Assembly (NCBI RefSeq): GCF_016901015.1
Contig: NZ_JAFEUP010000001.1
Coordinates: 1-64,000 of the forward strand
Direction of reading: 5' to 3'
From: Zestomonas insulae
GTDB lineage: Bacteria > Pseudomonadota > Gammaproteobacteria > Pseudomonadales > Pseudomonadaceae
Length of the DNA: 64,000 bases
Of this stretch, positions 27,799 to 37,276 are shown piece by piece. Both the position numbers and the translations under genes were made by a program. Under the pieces are notes generated by a model. It was not told where the DNA came from. It worked only from the letters and a program-made list of their open reading frames with translations, and made no database searches. Each line of letters begins with the position of its first letter. Position 1 is the first letter of the stretch.

Positions 27799-27847
27799 GC
27801 TGATCCCCCCCTTTCGTATTGACTGGAAGGGATCAGCATAGGCAATC
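27799..27847 (-). promoter_or_regulatory. Inverted repeat overlapping the lpd ribosome site
   Basis: GCTGATCCC (27799-27807) and GGGATCAGC (27839-27847) are perfect 9-base complements. The lower arm contains part of the G-rich Shine-Dalgarno of lpd and ends right at its ATG. A hairpin in the lpd leader could mask the ribosome site. It also lies just beyond the stop of the receiver-EAL gene, so it may simply be that gene's terminator. Confidence 0.45.
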
Positions 27848-27867
27848 GGTTCGCCCTTGCCGGGGAT

Positions 27868-29094
27868 TCAGCTGTCGAGCGTGCTCGGGGCGAGGAAGCG
27901 CTCGCGGTTGCTGCGCCACCAGGCCAGCATGGCGTCGCCGGGCATCGGTTTGGCGATGAAGTAACCCTGCGCCTCGCCACAACCGAGCTCGCGCAACAGC
28001 AGCCAATCGGCGCGGGTTTCCACGCCCTCGGCGACCACCCGCAGGTTTAGCTTGCGGGCGATGTCCAGGGCACTTTCCAGCAGGATGCGCAGGTGCGCGC
28101 TCTGGCTGGCGCCGTTAACGAACGCGCGGTCGACCTTGAGCTCCGAGCACGGCACGCGCGACAGCTGCAGCATGCAAGAGAAGCCGGTGCCGTAGTCGTC
28201 CACCGACAGGCCGAAGCCCTTCAAGCGCAGACGCGCCAGGGTGCCAAGGGTGGTGCTGAGGTCGGTCATGATCGCGCTTTCGGTGATTTCCAGAATCACG
28301 TAGCGCGGCGCGATATCACTGGCGGCAACCCGCTCGACGATCGCGTCGGCCAGTCGCGAATCGGCCAGCGAACGCGCCGAGACGTTGATCGAGAAGCTCA
28401 GCGGGTAACCGGCGTCGTGCCAGATCCGGCAGTGCTGCAGCGACATGTCGAGCATCTGCAGGGTCATTTCGGAAATGTACTGGCTGCGCTCGATCAGATC
28501 GATGAAACAGCCTGGCGCGAGCAGGCCGTGCTCGGGGTGCTGCCAGCGGATCAGCGCTTCCACGCCTTTCAGCGCGCCGTCGGCGAGGCACATCTTCGGC
28601 TGGAAGTAAGCGACGAACTCCTTGTTGCGCAGCGCCCGCGCCACCTCCTCCTCGCTCAGCTCGGGACCGGCCGGCTTGCCGTCGTGCTGTTCGGCGTGCT
28701 GGCGCACGGTGGAAAAGCGACTCAGGCTGGTCACCAGCTGGTCGCGCAGCAGCGGCTTCTGCAGCACGCCGAGCAGGTGCAGGCCGAGGCTCTTGCCCAT
28801 GTTCTCGACCACGCTGAGCAGCACACTCTCGCGGGCGCTGGCGACGATCACCGCGGTATCCAGGCCGAGCCGCGCCAGCTCGTGGAGCACCTGCACGCCG
28901 TCCATGCCGGGCATTTCCAGGTCGAGGATGATCGCCTCGATGTCCTGGTTGGTCTTCAACTGCGCCACGGCATCGAAGCCGTCCACCGCCTGGAGGATGT
29001 CCTCCACGCCCAGGTCGCTGCACAGCTCGACGATGAATTGGCGCTGCACTTCGCTGTCGTCGATCACCAGCACATGTTTGGGTAGTCGATTCAT
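27868..29094 (-). CDS. Response regulator with EAL domain
   Basis: This 408-residue protein has a receiver domain (1-125; acidic pair in VIDDSE, phospho-acceptor Asp58 in ILDLEMPGMDG, the Lys in LQKPLLRD) fused to an EAL phosphodiesterase domain (about 160-405). The EAL domain carries GVEALIRW, INVSARSLA, EITESAIM and DDYGTGFS, so catalytic residues look intact. It is the last gene of the chemotaxis operon (14-base gap after cheB), suggesting CheA-controlled hydrolysis of c-di-GMP. That link is inferred from operon structure. Confidence 0.92.
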   Translation of the reverse strand: MNRLPKHVLVIDDSEVQRQFIVELCSDLGVEDILQAVDGFDAVAQLKTNQDIEAIILDLEMPGMDGVQVLHELARLGLDTAVIVASARESVLLSVVENMGKSLGLHLLGVLQKPLLRDQLVTSLSRFSTVRQHAEQHDGKPAGPELSEEEVARALRNKEFVAYFQPKMCLADGALKGVEALIRWQHPEHGLLAPGCFIDLIERSQYISEMTLQMLDMSLQHCRIWHDAGYPLSFSINVSARSLADSRLADAIVERVAASDIAPRYVILEITESAIMTDLSTTLGTLARLRLKGFGLSVDDYGTGFSCMLQLSRVPCSELKVDRAFVNGASQSAHLRILLESALDIARKLNLRVVAEGVETRADWLLLRELGCGEAQGYFIAKPMPGDAMLAWWRSNRERFLAPSTLDS

Positions 29095-29107
29095 TGATAT
29101 CGCCCTC

Positions 29108-30166
29108 TCAGCGCCAGCTCATGATCAGTTGCGGAACATCGTCCAGAGAAATCACCTGATCGACGCCGCCCAATTTGATCGCTTCCTTCGGCATACCGAA
29201 GACCACGCAGCTCTCCTCGTCCTGGGCGAAGGTGCGCGCGCCGGCTTCGTGCATTTCCTTCAGACCGCGTGCGCCGTCGTCGCCCATGCCGGTCATGATC
29301 ACCGCCAGCGCGTTACGCCCGGCTTGCAGCGCGGCGGAACGGAACAGCACGTCCACCGACGGCCGATGACGGCTGACCAGCGGACCGTCCTTGACCTCGA
29401 CCACGTACTGCGCGCCGCTGCGTTTGATCAGCATGTGCTTGCCGCCCGGGGCGATCAGCGCCACGCCGGGAATCAGCCGGTCGCCACTCTGCGCCTCGCG
29501 CACTTCGATAGCGCACAGACCGTCGAGGCGCTGGGCGAAGCTGCGGGTGAACTTCTCCGGCATGTGCTGGACGATGGCGATGCCCGGAGCATTGACCGGC
29601 AGCGCCGAGAGCACGCTCTCCAGGGCCTGGGTGCCGCCGGTGGAGGTGCCGAGCACGACGATCTTCTCGGTGGTGCGCTGGTTGAGCAGGCTACCGCTCG
29701 GCGCCTCGAGCAGCGCATCGGCGCTCAGTTTGCGTTCCGGCTCGCGGGCCGCCGGCTGCGGACGCAAGCGCGCACCGGCGGCGGTACGGATCGCGCCGAC
29801 CATTTCCTGAGCGCTGTCCTGGAGGAAGTCGCGCAGGCCCATGGTCGGCTTGGTGATCACCTCGACCGCACCGGCGGACAAGGCCTGCAGGGTGATGTCG
29901 GCGCCCTTCTCGGTCAGGCTCGAGCAGATCACCACTGGCGTCGGCCGGGTCGACATGATCTGGCGCAGGAAGGTGATGCCATCCATGCGCGGCATCTCGA
30001 CGTCGAGAAGGATCACGTCCGGCCACACCCGCTGCATCTTCTGCAGGGCGATCAGCGGGTCCATCGCCGTGCCCACCACCTCGATGTCGCGGTGCGGGGC
30101 GAGCAGCTGCTGCATCACTTCACGCATCACCGCCGAGTCATCGACGATCATTACCTTGATGCTCAT
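29108..30166 (-). CDS. cheB: Chemotaxis methylesterase/glutamine deamidase
   Basis: This 352-residue response regulator-methylesterase removes methyl groups from receptors. The receiver domain has Asp55 ([12 protein letters not shown]). After a linker, the esterase domain shows the triad: Ser in [11 protein letters not shown], His in VQHMPEKFT and Asp in [10 protein letters not shown]. Its start overlaps the cheD stop by four bases (30163-30166), part of a tightly coupled cheR-cheD-cheB set. Confidence 0.96.
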   Translation of the reverse strand: MSIKVMIVDDSAVMREVMQQLLAPHRDIEVVGTAMDPLIALQKMQRVWPDVILLDVEMPRMDGITFLRQIMSTRPTPVVICSSLTEKGADITLQALSAGAVEVITKPTMGLRDFLQDSAQEMVGAIRTAAGARLRPQPAAREPERKLSADALLEAPSGSLLNQRTTEKIVVLGTSTGGTQALESVLSALPVNAPGIAIVQHMPEKFTRSFAQRLDGLCAIEVREAQSGDRLIPGVALIAPGGKHMLIKRSGAQYVVEVKDGPLVSRHRPSVDVLFRSAALQAGRNALAVIMTGMGDDGARGLKEMHEAGARTFAQDEESCVVFGMPKEAIKLGGVDQVISLDDVPQLIMSWR

Positions 30167-30666
30167 CCCGTTCTCCGCTCGTTGGCTGCGATCTGCAAGG
30201 CGCCGCCGCGGCGCACCCAGACCTCGCCGCTGCTCAGGTCGAAACGCAGGTAGCGGCAGCCTTCGCCGCCCAGGTCACGGTTGACCACCCGCATGCCGGC
30301 CTGCGCCATCAGGCTCTCGGCGAAGCGAATGTTCTGTTCACCCACCGCACTGTCGAGGCGCTCGTCCGCCGTCGACAGACTGCGTGCGCCGCCAAACAGC
30401 TTGGCTTCGGCCTCTTCGAGTACCAGCGCGTGGCGGCGCACCTGCTGCTTGAGCCACACCCAGGCCTCGCGGCCGTAGCGGCCATCGATCTCCCGGCTGT
30501 ACTCAGGCACGCGCCGCTTGCCGGGCAGCAGGAAGTGGCAAATGCCGCCCTTGCGCGCCTGCGGAAACCACAGGGTGATCGCCACACAGGAGCCCAGCAG
30601 GGTTTCGACCAGGGTTTCCTCGCCGAAATACAGGTCGCCGGGATTGAGGAAGCATCTACCGGTCAT
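30163..30666 (-). CDS. cheD: Chemoreceptor glutamine deamidase
   Basis: This 167-residue CheD deamidates receptor glutamines and can be drawn away by phospho-CheY. The catalytic Cys is in [10 protein letters not shown] and the His in GGICHFLLP, with the third residue in the FGGA region. It overlaps cheR and cheB by four bases on either side. Confidence 0.93.
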   Translation of the reverse strand: MTGRCFLNPGDLYFGEETLVETLLGSCVAITLWFPQARKGGICHFLLPGKRRVPEYSREIDGRYGREAWVWLKQQVRRHALVLEEAEAKLFGGARSLSTADERLDSAVGEQNIRFAESLMAQAGMRVVNRDLGGEGCRYLRFDLSSGEVWVRRGGALQIAANERRTG

Positions 30667-31502
30667 CGCACCACCTTGCGGTAGATCGACGAGGTCACCA
30701 GTTCCAGCGGCAGGCCGGTGTCGTGCAGCGCCTCAGAATGGCCGACCATCAGCCAGCCGCCCGGTTTGATCCGCTCCAGCACGTTCTTCAGCACCTGCTG
30801 CTTGGTCGGCACGTCGAAATAGATCAGCACGTTGCGCAGCAGCACCACGTCGAACTGGCCGAGTTCCGGCGCCTGCTTGGTCAGGTTGCCGTGACGGAAC
30901 TCGACCCGCTCGCGCAGCGCGCGCTCGACCAGGAAGTGCCCCTCGTAGCGGTCCTTGCCCTTCAGGCAGTAGCGCTTCAGGTAGTGCTGCGGAATCCGCT
31001 GGCCGCGGCCCATGATGTACAGCCCGCGCCGCGCGCTGGCCAGGACCTGCTGACTGATGTCGGTGCCGACCACGCTCCACGGATGATGCGGGCGCTCGCT
31101 GTCGAGCAGCATGGCCAGGGTGTAGGCCTCTTCACCGGAGGAACTGGCGGCGCTCCAGACACGGAAGTCGGCATTGCTCGGTACCGTCGGCAGGATCGCC
31201 TGCTGCAGGTAGTCGAAATGCTTCGGTTCGCGGAAGAAATAGGTCTCGTGGGTGGTGATCAGGTCGATCGCGATCTCCAGCTCCTCCGCCCCCGCCGGCG
31301 ACACCAGGTGGCGGTGGTAGTCCTGGTAGCTGTCCATGCGCAGGGCCGCCAGGCGCTTGGCCAGGCGTCCGCAGATCAGCGGCTTCTTCACCGGCAGCAA
31401 CTGGATGCCGACTTGCTCGTAGAACAGCCGTTGCAGCAGACGGAACTCGTGTTCGTTGAGTTCGATCTGCCGCTCCGAAGCCATCGCCATACCGTACGCC
31501 AT
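30663..31502 (-). CDS. cheR: Chemotaxis receptor methyltransferase
   Basis: This 279-residue protein has an N-terminal helical CheR domain and a SAM-binding domain containing WSAASSSGEEAYTLAM (SAM loop) and the DVVLLRNVLIYFD stretch. The ITTHETYFFREPKHF motif is typical of CheR. The ATG at 31502 has AAGGA eight bases upstream. Confidence 0.95.
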   Translation of the reverse strand: MAYGMAMASERQIELNEHEFRLLQRLFYEQVGIQLLPVKKPLICGRLAKRLAALRMDSYQDYHRHLVSPAGAEELEIAIDLITTHETYFFREPKHFDYLQQAILPTVPSNADFRVWSAASSSGEEAYTLAMLLDSERPHHPWSVVGTDISQQVLASARRGLYIMGRGQRIPQHYLKRYCLKGKDRYEGHFLVERALRERVEFRHGNLTKQAPELGQFDVVLLRNVLIYFDVPTKQQVLKNVLERIKPGGWLMVGHSEALHDTGLPLELVTSSIYRKVVR

Positions 31503-31512
31503 GCCTGTGTCC

Positions 31513-32043
31513 TTATGCGCTCGCCAGATCGACCGCGCCAGCCAGTTGATCCAGCTCGTCCAGCGACAACATCTGCAGGATGTCGAGAGCGATCACGAAA
31601 CGCTCGTTGAGCTTGAGAATCCCGGCGATGAATTCGGCGCGCACGCCGCTGCCCAGCGACGGCCGCTGTTCCAGCTGCTGACGCTCGATGCTCAGCACCT
31701 CGTTGACCGCGTCGACGATGATGCCGAGCAGTTTCGGTCCGTCCTCCTGCAGCATCTCGACGATGACGATGCAGGTACGTTTGCCAGTCGCCGTGCGCTC
31801 GCGGCCGAAGCGCACCGCCAGGTCGACCACCGGCACCACAGCACCACGCAGGTTGATTACCCCGCGCAGGAACGCCGGCATCAGCGGGATCTCGGTCAGT
31901 CCGCCGAACTCGATGATCTCGCGGATGTGCTCGATCGGCAGGGCAAACAGCTCGCTGCCTAGGGTCAGGGTGAGGAACTGCTGGGTCAGCGGCTTCTCGT
32001 CACGGATTCCGGTGCGGTTCACCGCAGCCAGCAGGGTCGTCAT
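31513..32043 (-). CDS. cheW: Chemotaxis coupling protein (first of two, promoter-distal)
   Basis: This 176-residue CheW adaptor links receptors to CheA. The sequence is the standard beta-barrel, with FLTLTLGSELFALPI, GVINLRGAVVPVVDL and GIIVDAVNEVL. It is very similar along its whole length to the adjacent cheW at 32116, differing mainly in the first 20 residues and at the C-terminus, so the two arose by tandem duplication. Confidence 0.94.
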   Translation of the reverse strand: MTTLLAAVNRTGIRDEKPLTQQFLTLTLGSELFALPIEHIREIIEFGGLTEIPLMPAFLRGVINLRGAVVPVVDLAVRFGRERTATGKRTCIVIVEMLQEDGPKLLGIIVDAVNEVLSIERQQLEQRPSLGSGVRAEFIAGILKLNERFVIALDILQMLSLDELDQLAGAVDLASA

Positions 32044-32115
32044 GGCAAGGCCCTTAGCATTGAGTAACCACGGTTACAGCGAAACAATCGGTGTGCGTAT
32101 GCATTGACGCCGGCA

Positions 32116-32646
32116 TCACGAGACCTGCGCCGCCATGCCGACCAGCTCGGTCAGCTCGTCGACCGACAGGGTCTGGCGAATATCGAGGACGATCACGAAC
32201 TGCTCGTTCTGCTTGAGGATGCCGGCAATGAAGTCGGCGCGAATGCGCGCGCCGAACGCCGGGCGGCTCTCCAGCTGATGACCTTCCACCGCCAGTACTT
32301 CATTGACCGCGTCGACGATGATGCCGAGCAGCTGCAGGCCTTCGGCCTGCGGCACCTCGAGGATCACGATGCAGGTGCGCTTGCCGATCGCCGTGCGTTC
32401 GCGGCCGAAGCGCACGGACAGGTCGATGACCGGCACCACCGCCCCGCGCAGGTTGATCACCCCGCGCAGGAACGCCGGCATCAGCGGTATTTCGGTAAGC
32501 CCGCCAAACTCGATGATCTCGCGGATGTTCTCGATCGGCAGGGCGAACAGCTCGGCGCCCAGGGTCAGGGTGAGAAACTGCTGAGTCCGCGGCTGCTCCT
32601 GCTGGGCCGCCAGGCGGCCCTCAGCCGAAGCTGGCAAGGTCGTCAT
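32116..32646 (-). CDS. cheW: Chemotaxis coupling protein (second of two)
   Basis: This 176-residue CheW paralogue of the neighbour at 31513 has the same length. It carries FLTLTLGAELFALPI, the shared GLTEIPLMPAFLRGVINLRG and GIIVDAVNEVL. It lies 11 bases after the mcp gene. A 72-base gap separates the two cheW genes and holds no recognisable promoter. Confidence 0.94.
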   Translation of the reverse strand: MTTLPASAEGRLAAQQEQPRTQQFLTLTLGAELFALPIENIREIIEFGGLTEIPLMPAFLRGVINLRGAVVPVIDLSVRFGRERTAIGKRTCIVILEVPQAEGLQLLGIIVDAVNEVLAVEGHQLESRPAFGARIRADFIAGILKQNEQFVIVLDIRQTLSVDELTELVGMAAQVS

Positions 32647-32657
32647 GGCAAGGCCTC

Positions 32658-34295
32658 CTAGAAGCGGGTGAACGCCGTTTCATCGACCGGCTCTTCGATC
32701 CGCACGCGCTTGACTGCGGCGACCGGCTTGCTCGGCATCGACTTGCGCGACGGCACATTCAGGTTGCTGTGCGCCACGCCGCCGGAGATGCGGAAGTACT
32801 GGATCATCTCCTGCAGCTGCACGGCCTGGCCGCTCATTTCCTCGGAGGTAGACGACAGCTCTTCGGACGCCGAAGCGTTCAGCTGGGTGGTCTGCGCCAG
32901 CTGGGTGACCGCCAGGTTGATCTGCTCCAGGCCGGAATTCTGCTCGCGCGACGCCGAAGAGATTTCCTGCACCAGGTCGGCGGTCTTGCGGATCGACGGC
33001 ACCATCTGGTCGAGCAGCTGCCCGGCGCGCTCGGCCAGGGTCACACTGTCGCCGGCCACCGCGCCGATTTCCTGGGCGGCCACCTGGCTGCGTTCGGCCA
33101 GCTTGCGGACTTCCGCCGCGACCACCGCGAAGCCCTTGCCGTGATCGCCGGCACGTGCCGCTTCGATCGCCGCGTTGAGCGCCAGCAGGTTGGTCTGGTA
33201 GGCAATGTCGTCGATGATGCCGATCTTGCCGGCAATCTGGCGCATGGCGTTGACCATCTCGCGCACCGCGTCGCCGCCTTCGCCGGCGTCCTTCGACGAC
33301 TGGCGCGCCATGTTGTCGGTGACCTTGGCGTTCTCGCTGTTCTGCGCCACGGTCGCGGCGATTTCTTCCACCGACGCGCTGGTCTCTTCGACGTTGGCGG
33401 CCTGCTCGGAGGCGTTCTGGCTCAGCGCCTGGGCGGACGCGGCGACCTGCTCGGAGGCCGAGGCCAGTGAGTCGGCAGTCATGCGCACGTCACCCATGAT
33501 GGTGCGCAGCTTGGTGATCATCTGCTGCAGGCTGTACAGCATGCTGGTGCTGTCGCCGTGACGCAGCTGCATGTCCATGGTCAGGTCGCCGGCGGCTACG
33601 CGCTGCAGGGCGTCCATCGCTTCGGCCGGCTCGCCGCCGACCTGGCGCATGATCATGCGGGTCACCAGCAGACCGATGATGATGGCGAGGATGAAGCCGC
33701 CGACCATCAGGCTGATCATGAAGACGCTGATGCTGTGGGTGATCTCGGTCGACTCGCTGTTGACCTTCTGCGCGGTGTCGTCGTTGACCTTGATCAGCTC
33801 GGCCAGGGTTTCAGTCACCTGGCTGAACAGCGGACGCGCTTCCTCACGCAACACGCGCACCGCTTCGGCTTGCTGGCCAGCCAGCAGCAGGTCGGTGGCC
33901 TTCTTGGTCGCCGCCTTGTACGCCGGCAGCTGCTGGTCGTACTTCTCGATCAGACGCTTCTCGGCATCCACCAGCGAAGTGCCGCGATAGGCCGCGAAGG
34001 CATCATCGGCCAGACGCTCGGACTGACGGTTTTCTTCCAGCTGCTTGGCGATCTCGCCCGGCTCGTTGAGCACGGTGGCCACATAGATGCGGCGCGCGTA
34101 CTGGATGGTCTCGGCCTGCACCTTGCCCAAGTCGCGGATCGGCACCAGCCGATCGACGAACATGCTGGTCATCATGCCGTCCACTTTCTTGATGTTGCTG
34201 ATGCCGAAGGCACCCACCACCACCGATACCAAGGCCACCAGCACGAAGGTGATGGTCAGCTTGACGCCAAGCCGAAGATTCATGAACCACTGCAT
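32658..34295 (-). CDS. Methyl-accepting chemotaxis protein with four-helix-bundle sensor
   Basis: This 545-residue receptor has a first transmembrane helix at about 10-32, a periplasmic four-helix (4HB/Tar-like) domain to about 190, a second membrane helix ([20 protein letters not shown]), HAMP, and a signalling hairpin with tip sequence [20 protein letters not shown]. The last five residues AFTRF have aromatics at the positions of the CheR-tethering pentapeptide (x-W-x-x-F). ATG at 34295 begins [17 protein letters not shown]; the frame upstream is not receptor-like. It is located between cheA and cheW, so it is probably the dedicated receptor of this pathway. Ligand unknown. Confidence 0.93.
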   Translation of the reverse strand: MQWFMNLRLGVKLTITFVLVALVSVVVGAFGISNIKKVDGMMTSMFVDRLVPIRDLGKVQAETIQYARRIYVATVLNEPGEIAKQLEENRQSERLADDAFAAYRGTSLVDAEKRLIEKYDQQLPAYKAATKKATDLLLAGQQAEAVRVLREEARPLFSQVTETLAELIKVNDDTAQKVNSESTEITHSISVFMISLMVGGFILAIIIGLLVTRMIMRQVGGEPAEAMDALQRVAAGDLTMDMQLRHGDSTSMLYSLQQMITKLRTIMGDVRMTADSLASASEQVAASAQALSQNASEQAANVEETSASVEEIAATVAQNSENAKVTDNMARQSSKDAGEGGDAVREMVNAMRQIAGKIGIIDDIAYQTNLLALNAAIEAARAGDHGKGFAVVAAEVRKLAERSQVAAQEIGAVAGDSVTLAERAGQLLDQMVPSIRKTADLVQEISSASREQNSGLEQINLAVTQLAQTTQLNASASEELSSTSEEMSGQAVQLQEMIQYFRISGGVAHSNLNVPSRKSMPSKPVAAVKRVRIEEPVDETAFTRF

Positions 34296-34341
34296 TTTTT
34301 TCTCCCACAAACTGTTGGAATTATCTTGCCGCTGGCGCCGC

Positions 34342-36519
34342 TCAAACCGTCTCGGAGACGAGTCGGGCCGGCACTTCGCTGACGGAACTGGCACGCTGGA
34401 TCAAATGCGGTACATCGAGGATCAACGCGACGCTGCCGTCGCCGAGAATCGTGGAACCACTGAGCACTTTGTTCTGCGCGAAAATCTGTCCGAGCGGCTT
34501 GATCACCGCCTGGAATTCACCCACTAACTGATCGACCACCACCCCCGCGCGGCTCTGCCCGAACTGCAGCACCACCAGGCTCTCGCGCTGCCCGCCATTG
34601 GCCGCCAGGCCAAACAGCTCGCGCAGACGCACATAGGGCAGCGGCTCGCCGCGCAGACTGGCCAGGTCGTGCAGGTTGTCCTGCTCGCCGAGGTCAACGC
34701 ACTCGACCACCTGGTCCAGCGGCAGCACGAAGGTCTCGTTGGCCACGCGCACCTGGAAGCCGTCGATGATCGCCAGGGTCAGCGGCAAGCGGATGCGCAC
34801 CGTGGTGCCGTAACCGAATTCGCTGAGCACCTCGACCTCGCCACGCAGCTGCTCGATGTTGCGCCGCACCACGTCCATGCCCACGCCACGTCCGGACAGG
34901 TTGGTGATCTGCGCCGCGGTGGAGAAGCCCGGCTCGAAGATCAGGCGGAACACCTCGCTGTCGCTGAGCTGCTGCTCCGCCTGCACCAGACCCTTCTCGA
35001 TGGCCTTGGCGAGAATCCGCTGGCGATCCAGGCCACGACCGTCGTCGCTGACTTCGATGACGATGCTGCCGGACTCGTGATAGGCGTTGAGGCGCAGCGT
35101 GCCACGCGCGGTCTTGCCGGCTGCGAGGCGCGCCTCGGACGGCTCGACACCGTGGTCCATGGCGTTGCGCACGATGTGCATCAGCGGGTCGGCGAGTTTT
35201 TCGACCATCGACTTGTCCAGCTCGGTGTCGGCACCGGTCACCAGCAGCTCGATGTCCTTGTTCAGCTCCTTGCTGATGTCGCGCACCACGCGCGGGAAGC
35301 GCTGGAACACTTCACCGATGGCGACCATGCGCAGCGACAGCGAGGCGTCGCGGATGTGTTCGACCAGGCTGGCGACGCCTTCGTTGGCCTCGGCCATCGC
35401 CGCCGTGTCGCCCTGGCGCAGCGCCAGGCCGGCCGCGGCGCCGGCGATCACCAACTCGCCGACCAGGTTGATCAACTGATCGAGCTTGCCGACTTCGACC
35501 TTGATGAACACCTGCTCGTGGACGCGCTTGTCTTCCGCCTGCTTCTGCTTGTGCAGCGCCGCCGAGACCACCGGCGGCGCGACCAACTGCTCTTCGACCA
35601 ACAGGGTGCCCAGCGGCGGCGCCGGTTGCGGCGCGGCGCTCTGCCGCTCGAGCACGCGCTGCAGCTCGTGGGCGGTCAGTGCACCGCTGCGCACGAGAAT
35701 CTCGCCAAGGCGCGCCGGGGCTTCCGGCAGGCTGCTGATCAGCTCGATGTAGGCCTCGATGGCACTGTGCGGCGGCAGGATCAGCAGCTGCGCATCCTCA
35801 CGGATGAACTCAAAGGCTTCCTCGATGGTTTGCTTGCTGGCGTCGGACTCCAGTTCGATCTCGAAGCCGAGATAGCTGCTTTCCGCGTCGAACTCGGCGG
35901 CCGCGGGAATCCGCTCGGTCAGCGTGTGCACATAGGCGATGCGCCCCAGCTTGCCGAGGTAGCGCAGGAACGACAGCGGGTCCATGCCGTTGCGTAGCAC
36001 GTCGGCGTTCGGGCGCAGCGAGATGTGCCACAGCTCACTGCTCACCGCCTCGCCTTCCAGCACGTCGACGCGACCGCTGGCCTGCACCTGCGGCATCAAC
36101 GCCGCCGGCGCCGGCTCAACGACCGGCGCCTGCTCCAGGTATTCGTTCAGCTGGCTGAGCAGATGGGCGCGCAGACCGGCGTTCGGCTCGATCGCCTCGC
36201 TGCCGTCCTCGATCGCCGCCAGCAGGCTGCCCAGGTAGTCGCCGCAGGTCAGCAGCAGCGACAGCATCGGCCCGTCCAGCGTCTGCTCGCCGTTGCGCAC
36301 CTCGTCCAGCAGGCTTTCCATCACATGGGTGAAGTCGACCAGCGACTGCAGGCCGAACAAGCCGGCCGAGCCCTTGATGGTGTGCGCGGCGCGGAAGATC
36401 GCGTTGACCCGGTCGGCGTCGCAGCCGTCAGTTTCGATTTCCAGCAGCGCGTCTTCCATCGCCGCCAGCAGTTCGCGGCCCTCCTGCACCAGGGCGCCGC
36501 GGGCTTGATCCAGGTTCAT
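34342..36519 (-). CDS. cheA: Chemotaxis histidine kinase
   Basis: This 725-residue CheA has an N-terminal HPt domain with His46 ([15 protein letters not shown]), a long middle region (about 130-330) that includes the presumptive CheY/CheB-docking part, a dimerisation region ([15 protein letters not shown]), the ATPase domain with NAMDHG and DDGRGLD boxes, and a C-terminal CheW-like domain. It phosphorylates CheY, CheB and possibly the receiver-EAL protein. Its start overlaps the STAS gene stop by four bases. Confidence 0.95.
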   Translation of the reverse strand: MNLDQARGALVQEGRELLAAMEDALLEIETDGCDADRVNAIFRAAHTIKGSAGLFGLQSLVDFTHVMESLLDEVRNGEQTLDGPMLSLLLTCGDYLGSLLAAIEDGSEAIEPNAGLRAHLLSQLNEYLEQAPVVEPAPAALMPQVQASGRVDVLEGEAVSSELWHISLRPNADVLRNGMDPLSFLRYLGKLGRIAYVHTLTERIPAAAEFDAESSYLGFEIELESDASKQTIEEAFEFIREDAQLLILPPHSAIEAYIELISSLPEAPARLGEILVRSGALTAHELQRVLERQSAAPQPAPPLGTLLVEEQLVAPPVVSAALHKQKQAEDKRVHEQVFIKVEVGKLDQLINLVGELVIAGAAAGLALRQGDTAAMAEANEGVASLVEHIRDASLSLRMVAIGEVFQRFPRVVRDISKELNKDIELLVTGADTELDKSMVEKLADPLMHIVRNAMDHGVEPSEARLAAGKTARGTLRLNAYHESGSIVIEVSDDGRGLDRQRILAKAIEKGLVQAEQQLSDSEVFRLIFEPGFSTAAQITNLSGRGVGMDVVRRNIEQLRGEVEVLSEFGYGTTVRIRLPLTLAIIDGFQVRVANETFVLPLDQVVECVDLGEQDNLHDLASLRGEPLPYVRLRELFGLAANGGQRESLVVLQFGQSRAGVVVDQLVGEFQAVIKPLGQIFAQNKVLSGSTILGDGSVALILDVPHLIQRASSVSEVPARLVSETV

Positions 36520-36854
36520 GCGCGACCTCCGCCGGCGTTCGAGGGAATCACCAGGGGGTCGCCCAGTTCGGCGACCAGATTGAGCAGGTCGAGCACCTCG
36601 CGCACGCTGGCTGAGTGCTGGACGAAGGCCAGGTTCTTGCCCTGGCGCTGCGCTTCGCGCTTGAGCAGAAGGAGGATCTGCACACCGGTGCTGTCGAAAT
36701 CCTCCACCGCGGCCAGGTCGATATCCAGTTGCTGATGGTCGGCCAACAGCCCGACCAGCTCGTCTTTGAGCTGCGCCGCGCTGTAGATGTTGAATTCACC
36801 CACCACTTCGAAGAAGCGGCGGCCCGCTTCTTCGCGGCTGTTGATTGTGGCCAT
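36516..36854 (-). CDS. Stand-alone STAS-domain protein
   Basis: This 112-residue protein of the SpoIIAA/STAS anti-anti-sigma type has the switch Ser at about residue 55 in EDFDSTGVQIL. Similar single-domain proteins occur beside cheA in several alternative chemotaxis clusters. It is translated just before cheA with a four-base overlap. No partner kinase is seen here, so whether it is phosphorylated and what it binds are unknown. Confidence 0.9.
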   Translation of the reverse strand: MATINSREEAGRRFFEVVGEFNIYSAAQLKDELVGLLADHQQLDIDLAAVEDFDSTGVQILLLLKREAQRQGKNLAFVQHSASVREVLDLLNLVAELGDPLVIPSNAGGGRA

Positions 36855-36865
36855 CGCTCAGTTCT

Positions 36866-37234
36866 TCACGGCAGGATCAGCTTGGAAACGGCATCCAGCA
36901 GCACCGGCGGCTGGAACGGCTTGACCACCCAGGCGCGCACACCGGCGGCCTTGCCTTCGGCCTTCTTCGCCTCGCCGGCTTCGGTGGTCAGCATGATCAC
37001 CGGGGTGAACTTGTAGGCCGGCAGCTGCTTGGCCGATTTGACGAAGGTGATGCCGTCCATGTTCGGCATGTTCACGTCGGAAACGATCAGGTTGATCTTG
37101 CGACCATCCAGTTTGCTCAGCGCATCACGGCCATCGGAGGCCTCCAGCACGTCGTAGCCCGCGCTTTTCAGCGCAATGCCGACGACCTGTCGAAAGCTCG
37201 CCGAGTCGTCCACTACCAGCACGGTCTTGCCCAT
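36866..37234 (-). CDS. cheY: CheY-type response regulator
   Basis: This 122-residue single receiver domain has Asp9/Asp10 in VVDDSA, phospho-acceptor Asp53 in IVSDVNMPNMDG, Thr in IMLTTE and Lys in AWVVKPF. All the functional residues are present, and there is no output domain. It is the second gene of the operon and probably the motor-binding regulator for this system, though a sink role is possible. Confidence 0.94.
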   Translation of the reverse strand: MGKTVLVVDDSASFRQVVGIALKSAGYDVLEASDGRDALSKLDGRKINLIVSDVNMPNMDGITFVKSAKQLPAYKFTPVIMLTTEAGEAKKAEGKAAGVRAWVVKPFQPPVLLDAVSKLILP

Positions 37235-37276
37235 AGCCTTGATTCCTGTTTGAACGCAAAGAAGATCAGAAGAAGA

